The notes: generated by a model from the letters alone, not told the origin. Shown: positions 1 through 8,850, counted from the first letter of the stretch. The stretch: 64,000 nt of DNA from Bacillota bacterium (GCA_023413555.1 JAEZPG010000096.1:62001-126000); one strand, 5' to 3'. Translations and numbers: made by a program.

Positions 1-166
1 CGCAAAGATACCGAAGAAGAACAGAAGTAAGGTTATTATGAGCACTGCATTAACAGATGGTCGTAATGTGCAAAAGGCGTTCCAGCTTGGCTGTATTGCT
101 TATGCGGGCAAGCCTATTGATCCTCAGAAATTTCAAAATGAACTAAAAAAACTGTCTCTGATTTAG
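1..166 (+). CDS. Response regulator, receiver-domain C-terminus (partial)
   Basis: The reading frame is open from base 2 to a TAG at 164-166 and enters from outside the window. It encodes the last 54 residues of a CheY-like receiver domain: a beta-4 strand ending in STAL, an alpha-4 helix (NVQKAFQLG), then YAGKPID with the conserved Lys-Pro of the beta-5 loop, and a short terminal helix. The protein ends right after the receiver fold, so it is either a single-domain regulator or one with its output domain at the N-terminus. The phosphoacceptor Asp lies outside the window. Confidence 0.8.
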   Translation, partial: AKIPKKNRSKVIMSTALTDGRNVQKAFQLGCIAYAGKPIDPQKFQNELKKLSLI

Positions 167-180
167 AGACAGTTTTTTTT
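148..180. terminator. Bidirectional rho-independent terminator
   Basis: A 9-bp perfect stem, ACTGTCTCT (151-159) and AGAGACAGT (165-173), is flanked by an A-run on the left and a T-run on the right. It can end the rightward response regulator and the leftward ECF transporter gene. The stop codon of the regulator lies in the loop. Confidence 0.9.
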
Positions 181-189
181 GATGTAAAG

Positions 190-753
190 TCACTTCATTC
201 TCACCTTTCTTGCCGATGGGTAGAACGATTGAGAAAAATTTCGAACTGTAGGGATACGATAAAGCACAGGAAACATGATGGTAGAAATCAAAATACCAAA
301 GAAATTCTGCACTAGATTTCCTGGAATTCCAGCAGCAGCGCTCATTCCAAGGCCTATGACAGACATATCATATAAAAAATAACACGAAGTTACTACAAAT
401 CCTGTACATATACCCCCTAGAGATACAGAGATAACGCGTATTACGGGTTTTTTTGTTACTTTACTAATCCCTTTATATACCAACCAAGCAGCGATTGCTG
501 CAGTTGATTTAATAAGTAACGTGGCAATAGCGTATGAAGTATACCCTAAGAACAAGTCAGCAAACATAGAACCGATTCCAGCAGCCATACCACCATAAAA
601 TGGTCCTAGTAAAATACCTGATAAAACTACCATTCCGTCACCAAGATTAGTATACCCCTTAATGGAAGGTATTGGTATAAATACAGTGCTTATAAAGCAT
701 AAGGCAGCAAACATGGCGGCGATTACAAGTTTTAGATTTTTTTGAGATGTCAT
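190..753 (-). CDS. ECF transporter S component (vitamin-type substrate-binding subunit)
   Basis: This is a 187-residue, almost wholly hydrophobic protein with about six membrane segments. LGDG (37-40) followed by a Gly-rich helix and GSMFADLFLGY (61-71) match the S-component family of energy-coupling factor transporters (PF07155/PF12822 type). S components bind a vitamin or cofactor precursor and rely on a shared EcfT/EcfA module, which is not encoded nearby, as usual for group II ECF systems. The substrate cannot be read from the sequence. The ATG is preceded by GGAGG. The upstream region carries repeated CCAGT half-sites that may be an operator. Confidence 0.85.
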   Translation of the reverse strand: MTSQKNLKLVIAAMFAALCFISTVFIPIPSIKGYTNLGDGMVVLSGILLGPFYGGMAAGIGSMFADLFLGYTSYAIATLLIKSTAAIAAWLVYKGISKVTKKPVIRVISVSLGGICTGFVVTSCYFLYDMSVIGLGMSAAAGIPGNLVQNFFGILISTIMFPVLYRIPTVRNFSQSFYPSARKVRMK

Positions 754-817
754 ATGAATTCCTCCCCAGAATAATAAAATAGATTGTTATGTAAATGTTG
801 TTCTTATATTACACTTA

Positions 818-868
818 ATCTGGTCTTGTTAAAAGAACCAGTTTTAATATAATTAATAGGGCCAGTCT
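818..868. promoter_or_regulatory. Candidate operator: CCAGT-type repeats between ECF S gene and Rrf2 gene
   Basis: CTGGTCTT (820-827) and AAGAACCAG (833-841) form an inverted repeat with one missing base. A further GGGCCAGT (859-866) repeats the CCAGT half-site exactly 24 bp after the first. They lie between two divergent genes, 67-115 bp before the ECF S start. Half-sites of this general form are seen for MocR/PdxR-type regulators, but the match is by eye only. Confidence 0.3.
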
Positions 869-973
869 GTAAATTATAGGTACTAGATATTTTTTAAGAT
901 AAAGGATATAATAAAATAGTTGTTTTACAAGGAAAATCAATTTAAACCAGATGGAAGATAGGGTGGTGTAAAT

Positions 974-1420
974 ATGAAAATATCAACCAAAGGAATCTAT
1001 GCGATTGAAGCAATGACAGATCTTACAATTCATTCCCAAGATGGTGTGGAGAGTATAAAAAATATTGCAACTAGAAGGCAGCTTTCAGAAAAATATCTGG
1101 AGCAAATTGTGGCTGCACTGAGAAGAAAAAAATTGATACTTAGTACAAGAGGGGCCAATGGTGGATATAAACTGGCCAAAGCATCGGAATCTATTACAAT
1201 ATATGAGATTCTAGACGCAGTAGAGAACAATATGACTTTATTGGATTGTTTACAGGGAGAAGCAGAATGTGGAATGGATCCTTGCAGTTGTAGAACAAGA
1301 CCTGTTTGGAACACAATGTGGGATCAGATTATACATGTTTTGGAAGGAGTAACTTTGGATGATATTGTAAAGAAGAGTAAAAGCATCCAAAAAGAGAAAA
1401 CATTAGAATATTACATTTAG
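974..1420 (+). CDS. Rrf2 family transcriptional regulator (IscR-like)
   Basis: This 148-residue protein has the Rrf2 winged-helix start (MKISTKGIYAIEAM) and the wing motif RGANGGYKLA (59-68). The C-terminal half carries Cys92, Cys99, Cys104 and Cys106, close to the three-Cys [2Fe-2S] site of IscR and RsrR-type members, so it probably senses iron-sulfur status or redox. It is not next to isc/suf genes; the following gene, 58 bp on, is a DUF368 protein, so its targets are unclear. GGTGGTGT precedes the ATG. Confidence 0.88.
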   Translation: MKISTKGIYAIEAMTDLTIHSQDGVESIKNIATRRQLSEKYLEQIVAALRRKKLILSTRGANGGYKLAKASESITIYEILDAVENNMTLLDCLQGEAECGMDPCSCRTRPVWNTMWDQIIHVLEGVTLDDIVKKSKSIQKEKTLEYYI

Positions 1421-1478
1421 GTTTTGATTAAAATGAATAATAGTAACGAATGAGAATGAATGATGTGTGAGGTAAGCG

Positions 1479-2333
1479 ATGAAATTATTAATAGAGGTAG
1501 TAAAGGGAATATTTATGGGGGTGGCCAATATAATTCCTGGGGTTAGTGGTGGTACTATGGCAGTATCCATGGGAATATATGATGACATTATTTTTGCAGT
1601 TACCCATTTACATTCACAATTTAAGAAAAGTATAAAAACATTGCTTCCCTATTTGTTGGGAATGGTAGTCGGTCTCGTAGGGCTTGCACAGATTATTGGA
1701 ATCCTACTAGATAACTATAATATGCAGACTAACTTTGCCTTTATAGGATTGATTCTTGGTGGATTACAGGCGATTGTAGGTCGCCTCAAAGGAAAGAAAA
1801 TGGGTGTAGGTTGTGGGCTATGTTTTTGCTTCTTTTTTGCGCTGATTATAGGACTTCAATTTATGAAGGGACAAAATGTAAACTTTGTTGAATTATCTAC
1901 TGAACCCATTCAGTTACTATTGGTATTTATTATTGGGGTGATTGCGTCAGCTACCATGGTAATTCCAGGGGTCAGCGGCTCTATGATTTTAATGATCCTG
2001 GGATATTATGAACCAATTCTAACTTATATTAATGAATTTGTGAAAGCACTGTCTACAGGAGACTGGGACACATTAATCAGTAAAGCAGCGGTGCTAATCC
2101 CATTTGGATTTGGCGTAGTAATTGGAATCTTTGTGATTGCTAAGATTATTGAAATACTCCTTCGTAAATGGGAGACTTTGACTTTTAGTGGTATTCTTGG
2201 TTTGGTTACAGCATCCCCATTTGCCGTGTTGATGAATGCCAGAATGCCACAACTGGGATTTGAAAATGTTATTGGCAGCATACTGACTTTTGCCGTCGGG
2301 TTTGTAATTGCTTATTATTTAGGAAGAGAATAA
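1479..2333 (+). CDS. DUF368 family membrane protein (PopT-type undecaprenyl phosphate translocase family)
   Basis: A 284-residue polytopic membrane protein with two copies of the family hallmark, IPGVSGG at 19-25 and IPGVSGS at 162-168, one in each half. This is the internal inverted-repeat arrangement of DUF368. Members have been shown to help return undecaprenyl phosphate to the cytoplasmic face for cell wall synthesis; that role is taken from the family, not shown here. The start is chosen because GAGGTAAGCG lies just before ATG 1479. A strong hairpin terminator follows at 2367. Confidence 0.9.
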   Translation: MKLLIEVVKGIFMGVANIIPGVSGGTMAVSMGIYDDIIFAVTHLHSQFKKSIKTLLPYLLGMVVGLVGLAQIIGILLDNYNMQTNFAFIGLILGGLQAIVGRLKGKKMGVGCGLCFCFFFALIIGLQFMKGQNVNFVELSTEPIQLLLVFIIGVIASATMVIPGVSGSMILMILGYYEPILTYINEFVKALSTGDWDTLISKAAVLIPFGFGVVIGIFVIAKIIEILLRKWETLTFSGILGLVTASPFAVLMNARMPQLGFENVIGSILTFAVGFVIAYYLGRE

Positions 2334-2339
2334 CACTTG

Positions 2340-2368
2340 TTGACAATAGATAAATTCTACATTATAAT
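2340..2368 (+). promoter_or_regulatory. Perfect consensus sigma-A promoter for the metal ABC operon
   Basis: TTGACA (2340-2345), a 17-nt spacer and TATAAT (2363-2368) match the housekeeping consensus at every position. Transcription would begin near 2375, inside the left arm of the hairpin at 2367-2405. The only gene set downstream is the metal importer starting at 2516. Confidence 0.75.
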
Positions 2369-2405
2369 CATCTTATTGCAATTGGTTTGCAATAAGATGA
2401 TTTTT
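2367..2405 (+). terminator. Hairpin terminator / possible operator between DUF368 gene and metal ABC operon
   Basis: A perfect 15-bp stem joins ATCATCTTATTGCAA (2367-2381) to its complement (2387-2401) with a 5-nt loop and a run of T. It looks like the terminator of the DUF368 gene. Because it starts at the last bases of a consensus -10 box, it could also be a DNA operator for the downstream operon. Confidence 0.75.
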
Positions 2406-2515
2406 GCATTATAGCTAATATTTTATGCTAAAAAGTGATAGATATTCCAAATTACATGGTAAAGAGGTGGATTGGAGATTCACCATATTTATATAAGGAA
2501 AGAGAGGGTAGAAAG

Positions 2516-3541
2516 ATGGCAAGAAATAAAGGAAAAAAACTTATTTTACTAGCTGGCATTATGTTTGGCATTACTGCGATCAGCTCTCTGATTACCTACG
2601 TGGTGAATGATTCTAAGCAACATAAGGATATAACATCCAATGGTGCTTCCAATCATATGCCAGGGGAAAAGATTGAAAATATTGTAACATCTTTTTATCC
2701 TATATATATAGCTACTATAAATCTTACAGAAGGGGTAGAGGGAATTACGGTAGAAAACCTTATGAGCCAACAGGTAGGTTGTCCGCATGATTATCAACTA
2801 ACCACAAATGACATGAAAAAGCTCGAACATGCAGATATGCTGATCATTAATGGTGGAGATATGGAAAGCTATGTAGAGGAAGTGGTAGACCGTTACAATG
2901 ATCTGGTTATTGTTGACTCTAGCGAGAATATATCACTGTTAGAAGGAGAAGAACATACTCATGAGGAAGAGGATATAAACCACAGTCACGATGAGGATAC
3001 CAATCATGATACAGAGGTACATGACCACGGCGCCTATAATGGACATATTTGGATGGATCCAACCAGATATATCTTACAACTGGAGAACATAACAAGAAAG
3101 TTGATTGCCAATGACAGCACTCATGAGGAACAATATGAAGAGAATTTAAAGGCCTATAAACAGAGGATTATGAAGGTGTGGAGACAATATGAAGAATTGG
3201 GAACAAGCTCTCAGAGTCAAGCTATAATCTTCCATGACGCAATGGAATATATCTTAAATTGTCTAGGAGTCGAAGTGGCTTATAGTATAGATATAGATGG
3301 AGAGACTTCCTTAAGTGCCGGTGAGATAGCTGAAATAATTGAGGAGATAACAAGACACAAGATTCAAGTACTATTTATTGAAGCACAATTTGATACCAAC
3401 ATAGCCAATCGTATAGCGGAAGAAACAGGAGCAAAGGTTTATGTATTAGATACCATGGTTTCCGGTGTAATGACAAAAGATGCCTATATCAACAGTTTGA
3501 GCTCTAATTTATCAGTACTGAAAGAAGCTTTATATCAGTAA
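2516..3541 (+). CDS. Metal ABC transporter substrate-binding protein, ZnuA/AdcA-like
   Basis: With ATG 2516 (preceded by AGAGAGGG) the product is 341 residues; an upstream GTG at 2435 has no ribosome site. The N-terminus is a hydrophobic signal or anchor without a clear lipobox Cys. Cluster A-I fold signs include CPHDYQ (His91), a His/Asp/Glu-rich loop at about 147-171 with seven His, HIWMDP (His177), FHDA and a late LDTM segment. A His-rich loop before the second ligand is typical of zinc binders; manganese is less likely. It is the first gene of a binding protein-ATPase-permease operon. Confidence 0.9.
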   Translation: MARNKGKKLILLAGIMFGITAISSLITYVVNDSKQHKDITSNGASNHMPGEKIENIVTSFYPIYIATINLTEGVEGITVENLMSQQVGCPHDYQLTTNDMKKLEHADMLIINGGDMESYVEEVVDRYNDLVIVDSSENISLLEGEEHTHEEEDINHSHDEDTNHDTEVHDHGAYNGHIWMDPTRYILQLENITRKLIANDSTHEEQYEENLKAYKQRIMKVWRQYEELGTSSQSQAIIFHDAMEYILNCLGVEVAYSIDIDGETSLSAGEIAEIIEEITRHKIQVLFIEAQFDTNIANRIAEETGAKVYVLDTMVSGVMTKDAYINSLSSNLSVLKEALYQ

Positions 3542-3554
3542 AAGGGGAGAAATT

Positions 3555-4391
3555 ATGATTAAACACATAACAACACAAAGTTTAGTGGAACCAATTGCCC
3601 CCGCGGGTAAGGAGCAGAAGGCTTGTGGTACCCATTGTATTAAAATTCAGGATATTGGAGTTAGTTTTGGTGATCAAGTAGTTTTAGAGCACGTCAATCT
3701 TCACATCCACTGTGGCAGGCTGACAGCTATTATTGGGCGTAATGGAGCGGGTAAATCTACGTTAATGAAAGCAATTCTTGAAGAGATATCACATACAGGT
3801 AAAATAGAATTTCATCATGGAGAGAATTCCTGCTGTGCGGGAGAAGAGAGTAAAGGAACTAAGAAGAATGAGAAAATGACAATTGGGTATGTGCCACAGG
3901 TTTTAAATATTCCTAAAAATACCCCAACTAGTGTATATGACTTATTTGCAAGTTGTATTAGTAACAAGCCGGTATTTTTGTTTAAAAGTAAGAAATATTA
4001 TGACGCAATCAAAAAACAATTGCAGTTTTTTGATGCAGACAGATTGATTGATAAAGCAGTGTGTGACTTGTCTGGAGGAGAGCTTCAGAGGGTATTGCTT
4101 TCGATTGCCACTATGCCAATTCCAAATCTTCTACTTCTAGATGAACCAGTTTCTGGTATTGACCAGAATGGTATGGATCTGTTTTATAAAAATATTGTAA
4201 ACCTAAAGGAGCATTATGATCTAGCAGTAATACTAATCAGCCATGATCTTGAATATGTGGCAAAATATGCAGATTTTGTAGTACTGCTAGATAGAGGTAT
4301 TCTTAAAGAAGGGACAGTAGCAGAGGTATTTAATAGTGACGAATTCAAGAAAGTATTTGGTAATGCCAAGTATATGGAGGAGGAATCATGA
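3555..4391 (+). CDS. Metal ABC transporter ATP-binding protein, ZnuC-like
   Basis: A 278-residue ABC ATPase: Walker A GRNGAGKS (61-68), Q-loop YVPQ (112-115), signature LSGGE (172-176), Walker B LLLLDE (192-197) and switch His in ISHD. Compared with usual ZnuC it has a roughly 30-residue N-terminal extension with Cys24 and Cys28, and a Cys/His insert (HHGENSCC, 87-94) between Walker A and the Q-loop. It should energise import by the permease encoded next, whose ATG overlaps this stop by 4 bp. GGGGAG precedes the start. Confidence 0.92.
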   Translation: MIKHITTQSLVEPIAPAGKEQKACGTHCIKIQDIGVSFGDQVVLEHVNLHIHCGRLTAIIGRNGAGKSTLMKAILEEISHTGKIEFHHGENSCCAGEESKGTKKNEKMTIGYVPQVLNIPKNTPTSVYDLFASCISNKPVFLFKSKKYYDAIKKQLQFFDADRLIDKAVCDLSGGELQRVLLSIATMPIPNLLLLDEPVSGIDQNGMDLFYKNIVNLKEHYDLAVILISHDLEYVAKYADFVVLLDRGILKEGTVAEVFNSDEFKKVFGNAKYMEEES

Positions 4392-5230
4392 ACGTAATTT
4401 ATAAAATTTTAGAAACGCTACTTCCATTTCAATGGGTTCAGTATGAATTTATGAAGAATGCCTTTGTGGCGATCTTGATTATCACCCCATTGTTCGGCCT
4501 GTTGGGAACAATGATTGTAAATAATCGCATGGCCTTTTTTTCTGAAGCTTTAGGGCACTCTGCATTCACCGGAATTGCTATAGGGGTTATTTTTGGAATT
4601 GTTGATACAAGTCTTTCCATGATTACTTTTGCGGTTGTTTTTGCACTTTTGTTAAATAAGATTAAGCGCATGAATACTATTTCTACAGATACAATTATTT
4701 CGGTATTTGCATCCTTTAGTACTGCAGTTGGTCTTGTGATTCTTTCAAAAGGCGGTAATTTTTCCAAATACTCCAGTCTTTTGGTAGGAGATATACTAAG
4801 TATTACTGCAAAGGAAATAATATTTCTTTTGATTATTTTTGTGGTTGCTATAGTCTTTTGGTTTTTTACCTTTAACAAGCTTCACACTTTAAGTGTAAAT
4901 AGATCCTTAGCCAAAAGCAGAGGAGTTCGGGTTGTCTTAATTGATAATCTATTTGTTGTGCTAATTGCAGTTATTGTTATGTTATCAATAAAGTGGGTTG
5001 GTATATTAATCATCAATGCCCTACTTATTTTACCAGCTGCTGCTAGTCGTAATTTGGCAGATGACATGAGAGAGTATCACTTATTCTCTATACTGATTTC
5101 TGTTTTCTCCGGTATATTAGGATTGATTTTGTCTTACTATAATAATACAGCTACAGGTCCCACTATTGTTATTGTTGCAGCAGTCGTCTTTTTTGCTACA
5201 TTAGTAGCAAGACCATTTATAAAACACTAA
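4388..5230 (+). CDS. Metal ABC transporter permease, ZnuB-like
   Basis: A 280-residue hydrophobic protein with about eight to nine membrane helices. The segment FFSEALGHSAFTGIAIG near residue 50 is the ABC-3 family hallmark (ZnuB/MntB/SitC). It starts with an ATGA overlap on the ATPase gene, so the two are translationally coupled. Together with the His-rich binding protein upstream it makes a complete zinc-type importer in the plasma membrane. No dedicated regulator gene is adjacent. Confidence 0.93.
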   Translation: MNVIYKILETLLPFQWVQYEFMKNAFVAILIITPLFGLLGTMIVNNRMAFFSEALGHSAFTGIAIGVIFGIVDTSLSMITFAVVFALLLNKIKRMNTISTDTIISVFASFSTAVGLVILSKGGNFSKYSSLLVGDILSITAKEIIFLLIIFVVAIVFWFFTFNKLHTLSVNRSLAKSRGVRVVLIDNLFVVLIAVIVMLSIKWVGILIINALLILPAAASRNLADDMREYHLFSILISVFSGILGLILSYYNNTATGPTIVIVAAVVFFATLVARPFIKH

Positions 5231-5330
5231 TTATCTTGTTTTTCTACGATGATTTATGGTATATTACTTATATAAAAGAATGGTAAGAAAAGTTGAGTTT
5301 TCTGAGTTCTAATCTTATGTGGAGAAATGT

Positions 5331-6644
5331 ATGAGTAAGAAGCCTAAAAAAGAAACGATACAACAAAATACTACTGAGCAGCCAACGACAAGTGATCTCG
5401 GTATTAATTTGCATAAACATACAAACAAGATAAGTGCAAACATAAAGAAAATAGTCACAGACAAAAAGACTATTGAGTACAAGATTCCGAATAACCCAAC
5501 CCAAGAGCTTAAGTCGGAAAATGTGAAAAAATGGCAGTTATATCTCAAAATAGTGATTAATCTGATGCTTGCTCTTTTAGTATTATTGTTTCTGATACTT
5601 GGAGTTCCAAGATTGTTAGGGTTCTTTATTCCGTTTGTCATAGGCTGGATTATTGCGATGATTTGTAATCCCTTAGTAAAGTTTTTGGAGCGTAAGCTAA
5701 AGATTGTCCGTAAATTCAGTTCAGCTTTTATCATTATTGTTGTTCTGGGAGCTGTGATTCTGCTACTTTATATCATTGGTAATCAAGTGATTAGGCAGGC
5801 TTCCAGTATGATTGGAAACCTAGATAATATATACTCTGATTTTGAAAAGTCATTAACAGGTATTGCCAATGATTTTGGAGAAAAGTATAAATTATTTCCT
5901 ACAAAGATTACCCAAGGAATCGAGAATCTTTTCCTTCATTTGGATGAGTATATCAAGGCGTTCTTATCCAATATGAAAGGACCTACCATAGGAGATGCCT
6001 CTGATATGGTAAAGGCTGTAGGTAATGGATTCTTCATGTTTATAATTACTATTATTTCGTCTTATTTCTTTATTGCTGAAAAGGACCATATGGTGGAAGG
6101 CTTTAAGAAGTGGATTCCTGAGTCGTCATTAAATTACTATAATCTAGTTACCTCTAATTTTAAAAAAGCAGTAGGGGGCTATTTTAAAGCCCAGTTTAAG
6201 ATTATGGTCATTATTACGATTATACTGTTTATTGGTTTGAAGATTATATCTGCGGATTATGCTTTACTATTAGCGTTGCTGATAGCATTTTTGGACTTGC
6301 TTCCAGTTTTTGGTACAGGAACAGTCTTAGGGCCGTGGATACTTATTGATCTGCTCAATAAAAGGTATCAGGAGACGTTGATTCTCTTTGCGCTATATAT
6401 CATTTGTCAGACAGTTAAACAACTCTTACAACCTAAGATGGTAGGAGATAGTATTGGCTTAACTCCACTTATGACACTATTCTTTCTTTTTATTGGATAC
6501 CGATTTGGTGGTCTTTTGGGAGTGATTGTTGGGGTACCGATCGGTATGATTGTGGTAAATCTGTACCGGGCAGGTTTATTCGATACATTAATTCGAGGAA
6601 TACAAATCTTAATTAATGATATAAATAAATATCGAAAATTCTAG
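5331..6644 (+). CDS. AI-2E family transporter (PerM-like membrane protein)
   Basis: From ATG 5331, preceded at good distance by GGAG, the product is 437 residues; the earlier GTG at 5319 overlaps that ribosome site. A Lys/Thr-rich cytoplasmic N-terminus of about 65 residues precedes membrane segments starting near residue 70. The C-terminal half holds LLALLIAFLDLLPVFGTG and GYRFGGLLGVIVGVPIG, the conserved regions of the AI-2E/UPF0118 family. Members have been linked to AI-2 export or ion/proton exchange; the substrate here is unknown. It is a single-gene unit closed by a terminator. Confidence 0.88.
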   Translation: MSKKPKKETIQQNTTEQPTTSDLGINLHKHTNKISANIKKIVTDKKTIEYKIPNNPTQELKSENVKKWQLYLKIVINLMLALLVLLFLILGVPRLLGFFIPFVIGWIIAMICNPLVKFLERKLKIVRKFSSAFIIIVVLGAVILLLYIIGNQVIRQASSMIGNLDNIYSDFEKSLTGIANDFGEKYKLFPTKITQGIENLFLHLDEYIKAFLSNMKGPTIGDASDMVKAVGNGFFMFIITIISSYFFIAEKDHMVEGFKKWIPESSLNYYNLVTSNFKKAVGGYFKAQFKIMVIITIILFIGLKIISADYALLLALLIAFLDLLPVFGTGTVLGPWILIDLLNKRYQETLILFALYIICQTVKQLLQPKMVGDSIGLTPLMTLFFLFIGYRFGGLLGVIVGVPIGMIVVNLYRAGLFDTLIRGIQILINDINKYRKF

Positions 6645-6653
6645 AAATATCAT

Positions 6654-6697
6654 AAAAAGAGAGAAAACCTAGATTCACTGTCTTTTCTCTCTTTTTT
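6654..6697. terminator. Bidirectional rho-independent terminator
   Basis: A 14-bp stem, left arm from 6654 (AAAAAGAGAGAAAA) and right arm ending at 6696, separates the convergent AI-2E transporter and VanZ-like genes. It has an A-run on one side and a T-run on the other, so it works on both strands. Confidence 0.9.
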
Positions 6698-6724
6698 ACT
6701 ATCTTTCATTACATTCTTCTGACA

Positions 6725-7582
6725 TTAATACCGATATGTAAAATTGAAGGATGATTTATACAGATATTCTCTATCCTTCTTTTGATAATGCTTGTAATCT
6801 ACAAAAGAAAACAAACCAGCACCTAATAATATTCCAATGAAGGAATAAAAAATGTTATCAATATTAAAAGTATCTAATATAGGTATCTTAATGATTTCCG
6901 CACCAGCACAAATAACTACAAAGAGTAAAAAACGGGTACTCAATGAAAAGGATTTGGCCAATAAGCGTAAATGATAACCTAAAGGTAAAAATAACAGGGT
7001 ATAAAGACATAGGTAAATTGAAAAACTGGAAAGCTTTATCGTATGGTTTAAAATATTTTCGATATAGGTTGCTGTTGTATAAAAAGGAATATAGGAGTAT
7101 TCCTTAGGATGATAGACTAAGAAAAATCTTGGGTTTACGTAATTTAGGTAAATAAAAATAATTGTAAATGGGATAAGAAAAATAATGGTCATCGCAACAA
7201 AAAATTTGTTATAGTCGGGGAACCGTGGTCCTCGGTCTAAGTATTGTCTAATGAAACAGTAGATATATGGTATTAGCCAATTCAATGCAGTGATTATCCA
7301 AAGTTCCCAAGAATAATGAAGCATACCTATGTCACCATTTGTCTTAAGCAAGTACAATAGGCAACTCCACAAAATAAGTAGAATAATGCTCAGCATGAAA
7401 CATACTTTATACCGCAAAGATATTTCTAACATGATATGGTTGGTTATTACTAGAGTAATAATAACTAGTAGAGTTAGAAATATTGTGTTAGTAATATAGG
7501 TACAGACAATATACTCAACAATAAATGTTAAGATGGCCATGATGATACCTTTAAATAAATAAGAGTAGGAGTTTCCAAACAT
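6725..7582 (-). CDS. VanZ-like integral membrane protein
   Basis: A 285-residue protein with about eight membrane helices. The last third (LFLPLGYHLRLL, then AGAEIIKIPIL, then FNIDNIFYSFIGILLGAGL) follows the VanZ pattern: a first helix with a Pro-Gly turn, an acidic residue in the next helix, and a D-x-x-x-N/G-x-x-G end. The N-terminal half is an extra helical region not typical of short VanZ proteins. VanZ itself gives teicoplanin resistance, but most family members have no known role. It is monocistronic and leftward. No strong ribosome site is visible. Confidence 0.65.
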   Translation of the reverse strand: MFGNSYSYLFKGIIMAILTFIVEYIVCTYITNTIFLTLLVIITLVITNHIMLEISLRYKVCFMLSIILLILWSCLLYLLKTNGDIGMLHYSWELWIITALNWLIPYIYCFIRQYLDRGPRFPDYNKFFVAMTIIFLIPFTIIFIYLNYVNPRFFLVYHPKEYSYIPFYTTATYIENILNHTIKLSSFSIYLCLYTLLFLPLGYHLRLLAKSFSLSTRFLLFVVICAGAEIIKIPILDTFNIDNIFYSFIGILLGAGLFSFVDYKHYQKKDREYLYKSSFNFTYRY

Positions 7583-7757
7583 TAGTAATCCTTCCTAATA
7601 CCTTTGAATAATAGTTTTTAGTTACTGATAGTTAATAATATAAATTATTCAAGTAGAAAACTGTGTCATATAAAAACACTTTACAATATTTTTATAAATT
7701 TGTACAGTAATAATTACCAAATATAAGGGAATATGTAATAATTAAGACAAGAAAGGA

Positions 7758-7806
7758 ATAAACAGAAAACAGGTATACATGCTATAGAAGCATGCGTACC
7801 TGTTCT
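7758..7806 (-). terminator. Terminator of the lipid kinase gene
   Basis: Arms 7768-7783 and 7789-7804 pair with one mismatch and one wobble; on the minus strand the stem is followed by GTTTTCTGTTT. The stop codon of the kinase gene lies inside the stem. Confidence 0.65.
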
Positions 7807-8708
7807 TTATTACAACGTAAAAATATATGGTCGCTTTGCCCAGCGTATTCACCGTCAGTATGTATTACTTGTTTCTTTTCCAAATATATTTCTAACGTAT
7901 CACAATCAAAAAGAGTAAGGTATTTTTTGAAAATGGTATGTTTGCCGATAAACAATAAGGGAAGAACAAATAATATTTTGTATTTTGCAATGTCATTAAA
8001 GACACAGACGCTAAGCTTACCATCAGAAGCGTTTGCGTGTGGAGCCATTTTACAACCTCCACCTTCATAGGGCTGTATCATGCTGGCGGCAAAGAAAATA
8101 TTCTTTAACTTAATATGCTTTACACCATCTATAATCAACTCTCCATCGCAGGGCTTATAGTTCATAATTCCTTTTAGAGCCAGAATACCATAAGTAAGTT
8201 TGCCAAGCTTAATCTTATTTAGGACTTTCTTTAAGTTGGAATTAAGTGCTTCGTAACACACTACAGCATCAAAACCAATACCAGAACTTACAGCAAACTT
8301 TCGTGGCTTCTTGTTGTTAGATAGTGTTACTTGTCCATGATCATAGTAGACAAAATGATGACCATTTAGCAGGAGTTCCAAGGCTTTCAATGGATCTCCT
8401 GGAATGTGAAGGCTTCGAGCCAAATCATTACTTGAACCCGTTGGAAGATATCCTAGCATAACATCTTTGTAGGAGTGAATCCCGTTTATTACTTCATTAA
8501 CTGTTCCATCTCCCCCTAATACAACAATTTTCTTTAAGCCTTTATAACGTTTACAAATTCCCTCTGCAATCTTAGTAGAATGATATTCATAATGGGTAAA
8601 GTAGTATTTATAGGAAATATTAAGTTCATCTAATTTTGCTTGTATATTACGCCATATTTTTAATCCCTTTCCAGTCTTAGACTTAGGATTAACAATAAAA
8701 TAATACAT
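7782..8708 (-). CDS. Diacylglycerol kinase family lipid kinase (DgkB/YegS-like)
   Basis: The start at 8708 is chosen because GGAGG lies just upstream on the minus strand; the product is then 308 residues and begins MYYFIVNPKS, the usual family N-terminus. GGDGTVNEV (65-73) is the nucleotide-binding signature, followed by LPTGSSNDLARSL, and YEGGGCKMAPHANASDGKL near residue 215, the lipid-kinase C-terminal motif. It phosphorylates diacylglycerol or a related lipid at the membrane. A start at 8774 would add 22 residues not seen in relatives. Single gene with its own terminator. Confidence 0.9.
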   Translation of the reverse strand: MYYFIVNPKSKTGKGLKIWRNIQAKLDELNISYKYYFTHYEYHSTKIAEGICKRYKGLKKIVVLGGDGTVNEVINGIHSYKDVMLGYLPTGSSNDLARSLHIPGDPLKALELLLNGHHFVYYDHGQVTLSNNKKPRKFAVSSGIGFDAVVCYEALNSNLKKVLNKIKLGKLTYGILALKGIMNYKPCDGELIIDGVKHIKLKNIFFAASMIQPYEGGGCKMAPHANASDGKLSVCVFNDIAKYKILFVLPLLFIGKHTIFKKYLTLFDCDTLEIYLEKKQVIHTDGEYAGQSDHIFLRCNKEQVRMLL

Positions 8709-8850
8709 GCGGTTCCTCCAATCTAGGTAAGTGTCATTTTCTATTATTATATGTAATAATTGAAATTGTTTCAATACTTTTATGAATTATTCGTATTGTC
8801 GTAAAAGTTCAAACAAATTAAAAATATGTTTAAGATATATCAAAAACCTC

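Noticed and set aside
4438..4878. 146-codon frame on the - strand
   Set aside because: Shadow of the ABC permease gene; no ribosome site, no family features.
5315..5734. 139-codon frame on the - strand
   Set aside because: Antisense to the N-terminal part of the AI-2E transporter gene; no start signals.
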